Of a stretch of 64,000 nt of DNA, positions 34,081 through 44,238 are shown one piece after another. A program made the position numbers and the translations under genes. Source of the stretch: Dendrophyllia cribrosa. Lineage: Eukaryota; Cnidaria; Anthozoa; Scleractinia; Dendrophylliidae. The notes beneath the pieces are model-generated. The model made no database searches and was not told the DNA's origin. It saw only the letters and a list, made by a program, of their open reading frames with translations. Numbering within the stretch: the first letter of the stretch is position 1; each line of letters starts with the position of its first letter. The stretch is taken from NCBI GenBank assembly GCA_024195265.1, contig JAJLRJ010000015.1, positions 1,049,470 to 1,113,469 of the forward strand. Reading direction: 5' to 3'.

Positions 34081-36197
34081 ATCGGATTTTCAGTGTTGCG
34101 GTCCGAAAAGGGAAATCATCAGGGCCGAGAAGACGTTCCAATCTCAATGTAAAGAAAGGGCTGCCATTGAGATGGTGCCCCATCGCAGGATGCGGATTTG
34201 TGTCACCCTATCTGCGCAGCCACCTCAACAACAAACACAATTTGAAAGACGGCGATGAGTTGGAAGCACATTTGCGTTCGGCCAAGAGATATCATGGAAA
34301 ACAAGAGGTAGAGGCAGTGCGAAGTCACATAATTGGTTATACAATGGGTACACCCTCGGTCACCACCACTAAAACTACAAGCACCGTAACGGGAACCTCT
34401 ACAGTCCTCAGTGCGGTAACTCCATCCGCTTCACCCAACAGCACGGCCGCCAGTTCAACCAGGCCACTACCATCATCTTCTCAATCGCCACAAACATCTG
34501 CGTTGGCCGTCGCTGAAATTGAGTCAGACGATGAAGACTATCAAAGCGCCAGAGAGTATTTTACTGCGGAAAAACCATCGAACGACCGACACTGGTGGCT
34601 TCAAGAATTTTTCAAATATCTTAACCTTCCCGACTGTGGGCGAAAGAAATCCAAGAACCAACTTCAGCATGCCTCCCATGTGAGGGCAATCTTGGATGAC
34701 CTAGATCCTCGTGGGAAGGACGTAGAAATTCTAGTGGAAAACCAAGGCTATATTGTCTGGGTGGATTTTGTGGACGCAAAGATGGACACGTTGAAGGCAG
34801 GAACTCTGCGATCCTATCTAGGATCGTATGAACTGTTTTTGAAGTTCGCTACCACCGAGAGAGTACGGAAAGGGCAGGTACCGGAGCTGCAAGAGGACAC
34901 CCTCCGTATCTTCAGAAATACTCTGCTTCGATTGAAAGGATGGCGGAAGACGATCGATATAGAAAAGAAACCAGAGCAGACTGAGAGGATTTTGCAGGAG
35001 TGCGACTCGAGATTAACAAACGAGGACGTCGACGCATTTTATGCCAGCGCAATTGTCAAAAAAGCGAAAGATATCTACGCAAAGGCCGCGGAAAATGAGC
35101 CTCTTACTGTCAGTGAGGTGTGCGATGCCCGAGACTACTTGTTAACGAAGATCACGTTGACGACTGGTACCCGCCCTGGGGCTCTAGCCAATTCTACCCT
35201 TCAACATTATGAATCCATGAGGGAGGACCAGAGTGGCAGATTTAAAGTTCTTTTGGTGCCTCGGCACAAACGTGGGGTCTCTGGCCCAGCACCGTTATCT
35301 CTCAACACTGAAATTCAACAGCTGTTTGAGGCGTACATCAGTAACATTCGGCCGAAACTTGCCATTAGTTCCACGGACCATCGCCATCTGTTTTTAACGA
35401 GTGACGGTTTGCCGTTCGAAGACAGAAATCTGAGCAGACGGCTTCCAGAATTCTGGTCCAAGTCACAAGTACGAGCAGACTTGAGAGTGACCGCCACTAA
35501 TATCCGGAAGTGGATAGTAACTACATGTCATCAGAAAAAAGCAGAAGGAGAGACCGTAGATGAAATTGCCCTGCGACAGTCCATGTGCCATTCGTCCAGA
35601 GCGGCAGAGAACTTCTACCTTAGAGAAGACCTTACTCGAACTGGAGCAATAGCCGCCGACATTATCGAGCGATGCACAAGAGCCAAGACAACCGCCACTG
35701 TAAAGCAGGCAACTACGGAGGTCGAAAGGTCTGGAAAGAATCAGGCAGACTCAGCAGAGGAAGACGTGCCAGATGACGTATCAGAGAGCCGTGTAGTGGC
35801 TGAAGTCACGAATAACCAGGAAGCGGCTGAAGTCACGGATAACCAGGAAGCGGCTGAAGTCACGAATAACCAGGAAGCGGCTAACGTAACACCACCACCA
35901 ACAACAGAGGTGCGAACGATTCAACAACAGCCAACAGTTGAGAAGGAGGAAAACAATCAAAGACCACTGACGGGAAAAGAAAAAAGGGCCATATCAGATC
36001 TGTTCAAGCCATTAATCGACTCCAACGCCGTAGTAAAACTGGCACACGTCCGAAAAGAACTATCCAAACATACCATGCTGAATCAACTCTTGTCTATTCC
36101 TGGAATGGACCGAAAAAAGTTGCAGATAGAGTGCGCACCAACCAAATTAAATCTACAAGGACGAAAGAGTCAGGCAGAGACACAGTATCAGCAATAG
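34060..36197 (+). pseudogene. YR element protein, C-terminal part: zinc finger plus tyrosine recombinase
   Basis: In the shifted frame the protein continues through a second finger (CPIAGCGFVSPYLRSHLNNKH, from 34176) and a Ser/Thr-rich linker. An SAM-like core-binding region (WWLQEFFKYLNL to about 34960) and the catalytic domain follow. Numbering residues from the TTG at 34167, the motifs are TGTRPGAL (R336), VPRHKR (K368), TATNIRKW (R447, with T/N where many YRs have H) and CHSSRAAENFY (H475, Y484). YRs of this fold nick and rejoin DNA through the tyrosine and probably move the element. Three decapeptide repeats (VTNNQEAAE type) precede a C-terminal helical region. The frame closes at 36197, but the -1 frame continues into the Myb-like tail. 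Confidence 0.8.
36113..36119 (+). promoter_or_regulatory. Candidate -1 frameshift site A AAA AAG
   Basis: Codons CGA AAA AAG at 36111-36119 are in the recombinase frame and place a perfect X XXY YYZ heptamer just where the -1 frame takes over to encode the Myb-like tail. A simple loss of one A from the run would give the same picture. No obvious downstream pseudoknot is seen. Confidence 0.3.
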
Positions 36198-36481
36198 CAA
36201 CAGTAACAGCAAGACGAGATGATCCCTTTGCATTTGTGGACGAGGAGCCTAACCCATCACAGGCATCATCACAGGCATCATCGACTGCTCGTGTCCCTTG
36301 GGACCCCGAGGAAACGGAACTAATACGGGAACGTTTTCTTCGAGAGGGAAAATGTCCGGGTGTGAGCCGAATGATGGTCATCTTCAGAGAGAGCACAGAG
36401 CTATGGGACGTCTTTGTAAAGAATGGCAAACGAAGATGTGTGGAGAAGGTTAAAAATATCTTCAAAAATCAAAAGAAGTAG
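36122..36481 (+). pseudogene. Myb/SANT-like C-terminal domain of the YR element
   Basis: The -1 frame relative to the recombinase reads through TKESGRDTVSAIATVTARRD, then an aromatic/charged three-helix pattern: VPWDPEETELIRERFLREGK, SRMMVIFRESTELWDVFV and CVEKVKNIF. The pattern resembles SANT/Myb or homeodomain-like DNA-binding folds. Copy 2b preserves the same domain (48302-48520) with mostly conservative changes, so it was under constraint. It has no good start of its own and is probably fused to the recombinase by frameshift or was so before a base loss. Confidence 0.55.
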
Positions 36482-37385
36482 ACGACCGCGCCTTCATTCG
36501 TCGCCATCGTTCCTTGAGTGTGGACCTCCGTGACCTGCTAGCGTAAAAAAAAAAAAAAAAAAAAAAAAAAGGAGACATACCGGTGTTGGACAAAACTGTT
36601 AAATTTACTGGACTTGTCGTAAAAAAAATTGGAAGGGACCAGGAAAGCTTCATTCGTCGCCTTCGTACCTTGAAGTGGAGCTCCGTGGCCTGCTAGCCTA
36701 AAAAAAAAAGAAGAAGAAGAAATACCGGTGTTGGACAAAACTGTTAAACTTACTGGACAAGTCGTAAAAAAAAACTGGAATGGACCAGGAAACCTCGTAA
36801 CCTCGCGTCCATTCTTCGCATTAGAAAAATACGTTGAGTTGAAAAACAAAAAGACAAAAAAAAGACCAAAGTAGAAAGACTAAACCTAAGTTATAGGACG
36901 TTGAGTTAATTAAGAGAAACTTGTAAATAGACGTTCACATGGAGTGAGAAAAAGAAAATTCAAAAAAAAAAGTTCCTGTTTTGTATCCTCGACCAAGTCG
37001 AGGTCCTGTAAAATAGTAATGTAAATAGAATTGTAAGAGTAAAAGAGTTAAAAAGACCAAAGTTTAAAAGACTAAACCTAAGCTAAAGGACGTTGAGTTA
37101 ATTATGAGAAACTTGTAAATAGACGTTCACATGGAGTGAGAAAAAGAAAATTCAAAAAAAAAGTTCCTGTTTTGTATCCTCGACCAATAGAATCTTGTAA
37201 ATAGACGTTGACATGGAGCAAGAAAAAGAAAATTCCAAAAAAGTTCCTGTTTTGTATCCACGACCAAGTCGATGTCCTGTAAAATAGTAATGTACATAGA
37301 ATTGTACATAAAAAGATCTTAAATTATCGCAACATTATTTATTGTAAACATTGCTGTACATAAAATTATATATATTTTAACCAGT
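36482..37385. repeat. 3' region of the YR element, tandem AT-rich units
   Basis: Two ~150-bp units carry TACCGGTGTTGGACAAAACT and a GTCGTAAAAAA segment, with a 28-bp A-run at 36546-36573. Several ~180-bp units follow, with CTTGTAAATAGACGTT, AAAGTTCCTGTTTTGTATCC and the hairpin CTCGACCAAGTCGAG. The same set is found at 48521-49467 in copy 2b. This is probably the 3' untranslated and terminal region. Confidence 0.7.
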
Positions 37386-37813
37386 ATTGTATTGTAAACA
37401 GTTAAAAAAACAAAAGAACTCAAGTAAGTCACTTCCAAACTCTCGTCAGGGATAAAACACGAGCTGAGGTAACCAACCCTTGGGGAGTGCCCCACGAGAG
37501 CATAGGTTGTGGCCCCTTAACTTTAGTTTAACCAATTTCTACTTAAGCAAAAGCTCAAGTTTAACCCTAGTCAATACTTAACATTGATTCATCAAGCACA
37601 ACATTGACATGAATCGGCGGGCCTCTCGTCATCTAAGCCTTGCCGGTGCCCCACGTTACTCCATCAAGCACAACATTGACACGAATCAAGCGGGCCTCTC
37701 GTCATCTAGGCCTTGCCAGTTTCCGACGTTACTCCATCAAGCACAAAATCAACACGAATCAACCGCTCCACTCGTCTTCCAAGCCTTGCCAGATACCGAC
37801 GTTACTCCATCTA

Positions 37814-38120
37814 GTAAAGTAAAGTAAAGTAAAGTCGCACACGAGCTAATATGGCGCACAACGACCGGAGCTTAAACCCGGTTTCTGTAGCATGAAGCGA
37901 CTAGGAATATTTCTACTCCCCCATGGATGGGATGCTAGTCCATCGCAGGGTTACACCCAGCATTTTGTCGCCGGTACCCATTTATACACCTGGGTGGAGA
38001 GAGACAGTGTGGAGTAAAGTTTCTTGTCTAAGGAAACAACACGACGGCAGAGACCAGGCTCGAAACATCGACCTTCAGGTTGAAAGTCCGACGCACTAAC
38101 CACTAGACCACCGTGGCTCC
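37814..38120 (-). mobile_element. tRNA-derived SINE, copy 1
   Basis: On the - strand the SINE starts GGAGCCACGGTGGTCTAGTG, with a pol III A box (TGGTCTAGTGG) and a B box (GGTTCGAGCC). The head resembles tRNA-Glu with TTC in the anticodon position. A ~230-bp body follows and the tail is (TTTAC)n. It is 307 bp long and is the first of five near-identical copies. Confidence 0.8.
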
Positions 38121-38264
38121 ACAACATTGACACGAATCAAGCGGTCTTCTCGTCATCTAAGCCTTGCCAGTTACCGACGTTACTCCATCAAGCACAAAAT
38201 CAACACGAATCAACCGCACCACTCATCTTCCAAGCCTTGCCAGATATCGACGTTACTCCATCAA

Positions 38265-38571
38265 GCAAAGTAAAGTAAAGTAAAGTCGCACACGGGCCAA
38301 TATGGCGAACAACGGCCGGAGTTTAAACCCGGTTTCTGTAGCATGAAGCGACTAGGAATATTGCTACTCCCCCTTGGATGGGATGCTAGTCCATCGCAGG
38401 GTTACCCCCAGCATTTTGTCGCCGGTACCCATTTATACACCTGGGTGGAGAGAGACAGTGTGGAGTAAAGTTTCTTGTCTAAGGAAACAACACGACGGCA
38501 GAGACCAGGCTCGAACCATCGACCTTCAGGTTGAAAGTCCGACGCACTAACCACTAGACCACCGTGGCTCC
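38265..38571 (-). mobile_element. tRNA-derived SINE, copy 2
   Basis: Same structure as copy 1, offset by exactly 451 bp, with an intact B box GGTTCGAGCC. It arose by amplification of the composite unit, not by a separate insertion, because its flanks are the same monomer positions. Confidence 0.8.
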
Positions 38572-38715
38572 ACAACATTGACACGAATCGAGCGGTCTTC
38601 TCGTCATCTAAGCCTTGCCAGTTACCGACGTTACTCCATCAAGCACAAAATCAACACGAATCAACCGCAGCACTCGTATTCCAAGCCTTGCCAGATACCG
38701 ACGTTACTCCATCAA

Positions 38716-39022
38716 GTAAAGTAAAATAAAGTAAAGTCGCACACGAGCCAATATGGCGCACAACGGCCGGAGCTTAAACCCAGTTTCTGCAGCATGAAGC
38801 GACTAGGAATATTGCTACTCCTCCTTGGATGGGATGCTAGTCCATCACAGGGTTACACCCAGCATTTTGTCGCCGGTACCCATTTATACACCTGGGTGGA
38901 GAGAGACAGTGTGGAGTAAAGTTTCTTGTCTAAGGAAACAACACGACGGCAGAGACCAGGCTCGAAACATCGACCTTCAGGTTGAAAGTCCGACGCACTA
39001 ACCACTAGACCACCGTGGCTCC
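38716..39022 (-). mobile_element. tRNA-derived SINE, copy 3
   Basis: Offset 451 bp from copy 2. The B box is changed to GTTTCGAGCC, as in copy 1. Confidence 0.8.
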
Positions 39023-39166
39023 ACAACATTGACACGAATCAAGCGGTCTTCTCGTCATCTAAGCCTTGCCAGTTACCGACGTTACTCCATCAAGCACAAA
39101 ATCAACACGAATAAACCGCACCACTCGTCTTCCAAGCCTTGCCAGATACCGACGTTACTCCGTCAA

Positions 39167-39473
39167 GTAAAGTAAAATAAAGTAAAGTCGCACACGAGCC
39201 AATATGGCGCACAACGGCCGGAGCTTAAACCCGGTTTCTGTAGCATGAAGCGACTAGGAATATTTCTACTCCCCCATGGATGGGATGCTAGTCCATCGCA
39301 GGGTTACACCCAGCATTTTGTCGCCGGTACCCATTTATACACCTGGGTGGAGAGAGACAGTGTGGAGTAAAGTTTCTTTTCTAAGGAAACAACACGACGG
39401 CAGAGACCAGGCTCGAACCATCGACCTTTAGGTTGAAAGTCCGACGCACTAACCACTAGACCACCGTGGCTCC
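39167..39473 (-). mobile_element. tRNA-derived SINE, copy 4
   Basis: Offset 451 bp from copy 3, with an intact B box and minor substitutions. Confidence 0.8.
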
Positions 39474-39608
39474 ACAACATTGACACGAATCAAGCGGTCT
39501 TCTCGTCATCTAAACCTTGCCAGTTACTCCATCAAGCACAAAATCAACACGAATCAACCGCACCACTCGTCTTCCAAGCCTTGCCAGATACCGACGTTAC
39601 TCCATCAA

Positions 39609-39915
39609 GTAACATAAAGTAAAGTAAAGTCGCACACGAGCCAATATGGCGCACAACGGCCGGAGTTTAAACCCGGTTTCTGTAGCATGAAGCGACTAGG
39701 AATATTGCTACTCCCCCCTGGATGGGATGCTAGTCCATCGCAGGGTTACACCTAGCATTTTGTCGCCGGTACCCATTTATACACCTGGGCGGAGAGAGAC
39801 AATGTGGAGTAAAGTTTCTTGTCTAAGGAAACAACACGACGGCAGAGACCAGGCTCGAACCATCGACCTTCAGGTTGAAAGTCCGACGCACAAATCACTA
39901 GACCACCGTGGCTCC
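39609..39915 (-). mobile_element. tRNA-derived SINE, copy 5
   Basis: The last full copy. The upstream monomer is about 10 bp shorter, so the spacing drops slightly. The tail has a TAACATAAAG variant. Confidence 0.75.
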
Positions 39916-40110
39916 ACAACATTGACACGAATCAAGCGGGGCTCTCGTCATCTAAGCCTTGACAGTATCTGACGTCACTCCGTCAAGGACAAATTCAACA
40001 GAATTGAAGCAGTCCCTTCGTCTTCCAAGATTTGCCAGTGCGCGACATTACTCCATCGAGCACAAAGGCAACAGAATTCAAGCAGTACCCTCGTCTTCCA
40101 CGCCTAGCCA

Positions 40111-40214
40111 AAGTTTCATGACTAAGGAAACAACACGACGGCAGAGACCAGGCTCGAACCATCGACCTTCAGGTTGAAAGTCCGACGCACTAACCACTAG
40201 ACCACCGTGGCTCC
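40111..40214 (-). mobile_element. SINE 5' fragment (tRNA-like head only)
   Basis: Only the ~104-bp tRNA-derived head remains, cut at AAAGTTTC. The fragment at 40629-40732 has the same breakpoint, so both derive from one truncation that was later duplicated with the array. Confidence 0.75.
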
Positions 40215-40628
40215 ACAACATTGATACGAATCAAGCGGGCCTCTCGTCATGTAAGCCTTGCCAGTGACTGAAGTTACTCCATCAAGCACAAAATCAACAC
40301 GAATGAAGCGGCCCTCTCGTCTTTTCAGCCTTGCCGGTGCCACACGTTGCTCCATCAAGCACAACATTGACACGAATCAAGCGGTCCTCTTGTCATCTAA
40401 GCTTTGCCACTTACCGACGTTACTCCGTCAAGCACAACATTGACACTAATCAATTGGGGCTCTCGTCATCTAAGCCTTGACAATTTCTGACGTCACTCCA
40501 TCAAGCAAAAATTCAACAGAATTCAAGCAGTCCCCTGGTCTTCCAAGATTTGCCAGTGCGCGACATTACTCCATCAAGCACAAAGGCAACAGAATTCAAG
40601 CAGTACCCTCGTCCTCCACGCTTAGCCA

Positions 40629-40732
40629 AAGTTTCTAGTCTAAGGAAACAACACGACGGCAGAGACCAGGCTCGAACTATCGACCTTCAGGTTGAAAGTC
40701 CGACGCACAAATCACTAGACCACCGTGGCTCC
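40629..40732 (-). mobile_element. SINE 5' fragment (duplicate of the previous)
   Basis: Same breakpoint (CTTAGCCAAAGTTTC) and same flanking minisatellite variants as 40111-40214. Confidence 0.75.
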
Positions 40733-41139
40733 ACAACATTGACACGAATCAAGCGGTCCTCTCGTCATGTAAGCCTTGCCAGTTACCTACGTTACTCCAT
40801 CAAGCACAACATTGACACTAATCAAGCGGGCCTCTCGTCAGCTAAGCCTTGACAGTTTCTGACGACACTCCATCAAGCATAAATTCAACAGAATTCAAGC
40901 AGTTCCCTCGTCTTCCAAGATTTGCCAGTGCGCGACATTACTCCATCAAGCACAAAGGCAACAGAATTCAAGTAGTACCCTCGTCCTTCACGCCTAGCCA
41001 GTGCCGGACATTATTCCATCAAGCACAAGAGCAGCAGGTGTGGCCCATGAACTTAAGACGAGAAACAAATGATGCTGGCGACAATGAGTCGAGTTGGTAA
41101 CTCGATGCGTCCCTAACCCTAACTATCAAATCTCACAGA

Positions 41140-42480
41140 AATACCCTCACTGTCCAACATCTACGTGAGGGGGGGGGGGGGGGGGGGGCAAATCAACACA
41201 AATCAAGCAGTGCTCTCGACTTCCAAGCCTTGACAGTTTCTGACGTTAGTCCATCAAGCACAAAATGAACACGAAACAGCTGGTCGTCTTGTCTTCTAAG
41301 ACTTTCCGGTGACCGATGTTACTCCATCAAGCACGAATCAAGCGTTCCTCTCGTCTTCAAAGCCTTGCCAGTGCCAACAACAACAACAATTTATTCTTTG
41401 TGCAATAAATTGAATGGATTTGTTTGCCCTGCAAATAGATGGAAAGCTAATCGTTGCAGGGCAACAGTAATTAAGCGTTCCTCTCGTCTTCAAAGTTTTG
41501 CAGTCCCGACGTTACTCCATCAAGCACAAAGTCAACAAAAAAATAACAGAATTCAAGCAGTCCCCTCGTCTTCCAAGATTTGCCAGTGCGCGACATTACT
41601 CCATCAAGCACAAAGGCAACAGAATTCAAGCAGTACTCTCGTCCTCATACATACATACGTACTTTATTGTATCTCCCTGAACTTTATACTTTACTGTAAC
41701 TCCCAGGAACTTAACCTGGCGATAATGAGTCGAGTTGGTTACTCGATGCGACCCTGTTAATTAGTACTATCAAGTCTCGCAGTAATACCCTCACTGTCCA
41801 ACATCTGTCCAACATCTACTGTCCAACATCTACGTGAGGGGGTGGGGCCAAATCAACACGAATCAAGCAGTGCTCTCGACTTCCAAGCCTTGACAGTTTC
41901 TGACGTTACTCCATCAAGCACAAAATGAACACGAATCATCCGGTCGTCTTGACTGCTAAGACTTGCCAGTGACCGATGTTACTCCATCAAGCACGAATCA
42001 AGCGTTCCTCTCGTCTTCAAAGCCTTGCCAGTGCCAACAACAGCAACAACAACAATTTATTCCTTGTGCAATAAATTGAATGGATTTGTTTGCCCTGCAA
42101 ATAGATGGAGAGCTAATCGTTGCAGGGCAACAGTAATTAAGCGTTCCTCTCGTCTTCAAAGCTTTGCAGTCCCGACGTTACTGGATCAAGCACAAAGTCA
42201 ACAAAAAAGTAACAGAATTCAAGCAGTCCCCTCGTCTTCCAAGATTTGCCAGTGCGCGACATTACTCCATCAAGCACAAAGGCAACAGAATTCAAGCAGT
42301 ACTCTCGTCTTCATACATACATACATACATACATACATACTTTATTGTATCTCCCTGAACTTTATACTTTACTGTAACTCCCAGGAACTTAACCTGGCGA
42401 CAATGAGTCGAGTTGGTTACTCGATGCGACCCTGTGGTAATGGCTTGTGGTAGCGCGTTAGCACTATCAAGTCTCACAGT
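41140..42480. repeat. ~665-bp tandem segmental duplication with poly-G and tail fragments
   Basis: Two copies (about 41140-41785 and 41800-42480) share this order: a CCCTCACTGTCCAACATCTA block, a G-run (about 22 G at 41168; interrupted in copy 2), and minisatellite monomers. A ~95-bp insert with inverted ends TTGCCCTGCAA/TTGCAGGGCAA follows (41400-41466, 42070-42132). A (CATA)n-TTTATT segment like an antisense retroelement tail closes each copy (41642-41760, 42304-42460). A second G-run of ~22 starts at 42509. Confidence 0.65.
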
Positions 42481-42545
42481 AATACCCTCACTTTCCTTTT
42501 CTACGTGAGGGGGGGGGGGGGGGGGGGGGCCAGGAAACCACGCTA

Positions 42546-43220
42546 TGTAATTCTACATTAAAAGATTTCCTCTTTGAGCACTCTTAACCCTCGGACGTAT
42601 ACCCAAACGTATACCCCAACCGTGGTACAAGTGGGGGTTGTTGCAATCCCCCGATTGGGTTTTGCGATGTTTCAATATTTTGGAAATATTTTACATCTAA
42701 TAGATAGCCCGCGATGCGCTCTACAAGATAAGTTAAATATTATGGGTTGTATCGAAAAACAACAACCACCCCCTCTTGTACGTCAGAAATAGAATCAGAA
42801 ATATTAATGACCTCATTTTAATACGCAAATAAGGAAACAGCGAAGCATTGATTTCATGTTTCCGACGTATCGAAGGGTTCACTATGTCCTTATCCATAAC
42901 TTCCATGAGGTTCGAATAATTACAGAGCAAAAAGCCCTAACTCTAAACGAAAAAACTCGGGAGCAAAAAAGAATATGACTTACCCTGTCCAAGCGCGCTT
43001 GAAGAAGGAAGAACGGAGGCCTAAGTACTAGTTCTTAGTACTAGCCAGCATTTTTCATGAATTTGCTGTTTCGTCACCTGTCAATCAAAATATTATGACG
43101 TCATCAAAACGCGCCACATCAGGAACATGCAAGCGTGTAGCCCAATACCTGTGGAATCCTTCTGCCAAGTTTCAACTTTTTATATCAAATACTAAGCAAG
43201 ATACAGCCTTTTGAGGGTAG
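42546..43220. other. No gene recognised
   Basis: Short AT-rich DNA. Open frames are under 75 codons and lack recognisable domains. TACTAGTTCTTAGTACTAG near 43026-43044 is a small palindrome. Confidence 0.4.
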
Positions 43221-43559
43221 CTATGTTATGAGTACAATTCAGTGTGCACACATGAAGTTCCCATTCGGAAACAAGCATTGTGTGGTTTTATTAAAGCAAA
43301 CCCCACACTCAGCCCTTTGGGAAATTCGTTGTGGCAGAAAGCAGAGAAGGAAAAGGTCACCGAACATACATGGATGTCCATGAGAAATCATTATAGATGG
43401 ACACTCATGAAACGGGAGGAGAACTTGAACACCGCCGCCATCGCCACGTTCTACTACACCGCCGCCGCCGACCCCGCAAAAGCCCTCATAATCGACGCGG
43501 AAACCGCCGCCGATATCGCCGCCACCACCAACAAAAAGTCACTAGCAGAATCATGTTAA
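43221..43559 (+). CDS. Rap1-type Myb-like domain ORF, possibly a transposon remnant
   Basis: The frame is open from 43221 with no good ATG at its start. It contains GNSLWQKAEKEKVTEHTWMS followed by MRNHYRWTL, which matches the spacing of the Rap1/TERF2IP Myb domain (GNxLW, EK, T-H-[ST]W, Y). The rest is alanine-rich (GCCGCC repeats) and ends at 43559. The AT-rich DNA after it contains TTGTAAATAGGCATTGA, which resembles the 3' region of the YR element (CTTGTAAATAGACGTT). It may be the C-terminal exon of a related mobile element rather than a host gene. Confidence 0.45.
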   Translation, partial: LCYEYNSVCTHEVPIRKQALCGFIKANPTLSPLGNSLWQKAEKEKVTEHTWMSMRNHYRWTLMKREENLNTAAIATFYYTAAADPAKALIIDAETAADIAATTNKKSLAESC

Positions 43560-44203
43560 TTCCTACATTCATACCAATGCATACATCTATACCACAACAT
43601 AAATTGTACATAAATTTTTTGTAAATAGGCATTGATATTGTCAAACAAAAAAAAATTAAAAAAAAATTAAAAAAAATAAAGTAAAAAAAAGTTTAAATTT
43701 TGTAGTTGTACATATATATTTTTGTTATATACATGTTTTTTCATATTCATGTGCTTCTATTTATATCCATTAGATTTATTTGTAATTTTTTAGAAATATT
43801 ACTGTATATTGTACATCTGTAATTGTAAATACCGCTGTAAAAAGTTTTACATATCTTAATTTTTATCGTACAAAATTTATACATATTGTAGCATAGGTCA
43901 GACTCAATATAGAACATCTTTAAAACGCTAACAAAGGCGTAGATGCGTTAATGGGTTGAGGTTTTATTATTTAATTTATTCTATTCTTCTTTGTGTGGCA
44001 AAATAAAATAAAATAAAAAAATAAATAGTTTGTTTTTATTGAATTGATATTTTATAAGATTTTATGTTATAGAGTTTTATATAAAATCTTACTTATTTAT
44101 CATTTATTAATGTAATTTTAGCTTGTGTAAATATTTAGATAGTTAAAGTTAGGTGTCCTTACTTAGTGGGTAACTGCTATTTTATCTTGACACAGAAATA
44201 AAG

Positions 44204-44236
<33 letters not shown>
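43560..44236. other. AT-rich 3' region ending in (ATT)n
   Basis: Very AT-rich DNA with many TGTAAAT/TGTACAT units. Near the end GAAATAAAGTTTTTATTATT leads into about ten ATT units (44206-44236), which looks like a retroelement or transcript 3' terminus. No coding. Confidence 0.5.

Positions 44237-44238
<2 letters not shown>

Larger units (their letters stand above)
31825..37385 (+). mobile_element. Tyrosine-recombinase (Crypton-like) transposon, copy 1
   Basis: The copy consists of a 165-bp tandem array, a 77-bp tandem array, a coding region for a ~1.1-kilo-residue protein broken by frameshifts, and a 0.9-kb 3' region of short tandem units. Shared sequence with copy 2b ends at TTTTAACCAGTATT (37385 here, 49467 there), which marks the 3' border. 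Copy 2b starts inside the 165-bp type repeat, so the true 5' border is unproven. There is no RT, so this is not a DIRS/Ngaro retrotransposon. YR-only cut-and-paste elements are known as Cryptons. Confidence 0.65.
37583..42330. repeat. 73-bp minisatellite array with embedded SINEs
   Basis: The monomer is TCCATCAAGCACAACATTGA, CACGAATCAAGCGGGCCTCT, CGTCATCTAAGCCTTGCCAG, TTACCGACGTTAC, about 73 bp. Monomers are diverged, especially after 39930, where a CAACAGAATTCAAGCAG variant alternates. Between 37814 and 39915 a SINE sits in every second or third monomer, giving an exact 451-bp period. No gene is present; short ORFs here are shadows. Confidence 0.85.

Noticed and set aside
34167..36197. Bacterial or phage integrase in a contaminating contig
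   Set aside because: The recombinase carries C2H2 fingers and eukaryotic-style linkers, sits among eukaryotic repeats and has further copies in the same window.
37951..39486. Repeated 60-codon - strand ORF (MSMLWSHGGLVVSASDFQPE)
   Set aside because: It lies wholly inside the tRNA-derived head and body of the SINE copies.
37583..42330. Ribosomal or 5S gene array
   Set aside because: No rRNA sequence is recognisable. The regular period comes from minisatellite monomers plus the SINE.
43397..43624. Arg/His-rich ORF overlapping the Rap1-like frame
   Set aside because: It is a shadow frame over GCCGCC-rich sequence; the overlapping frame holds the recognisable Myb motif.
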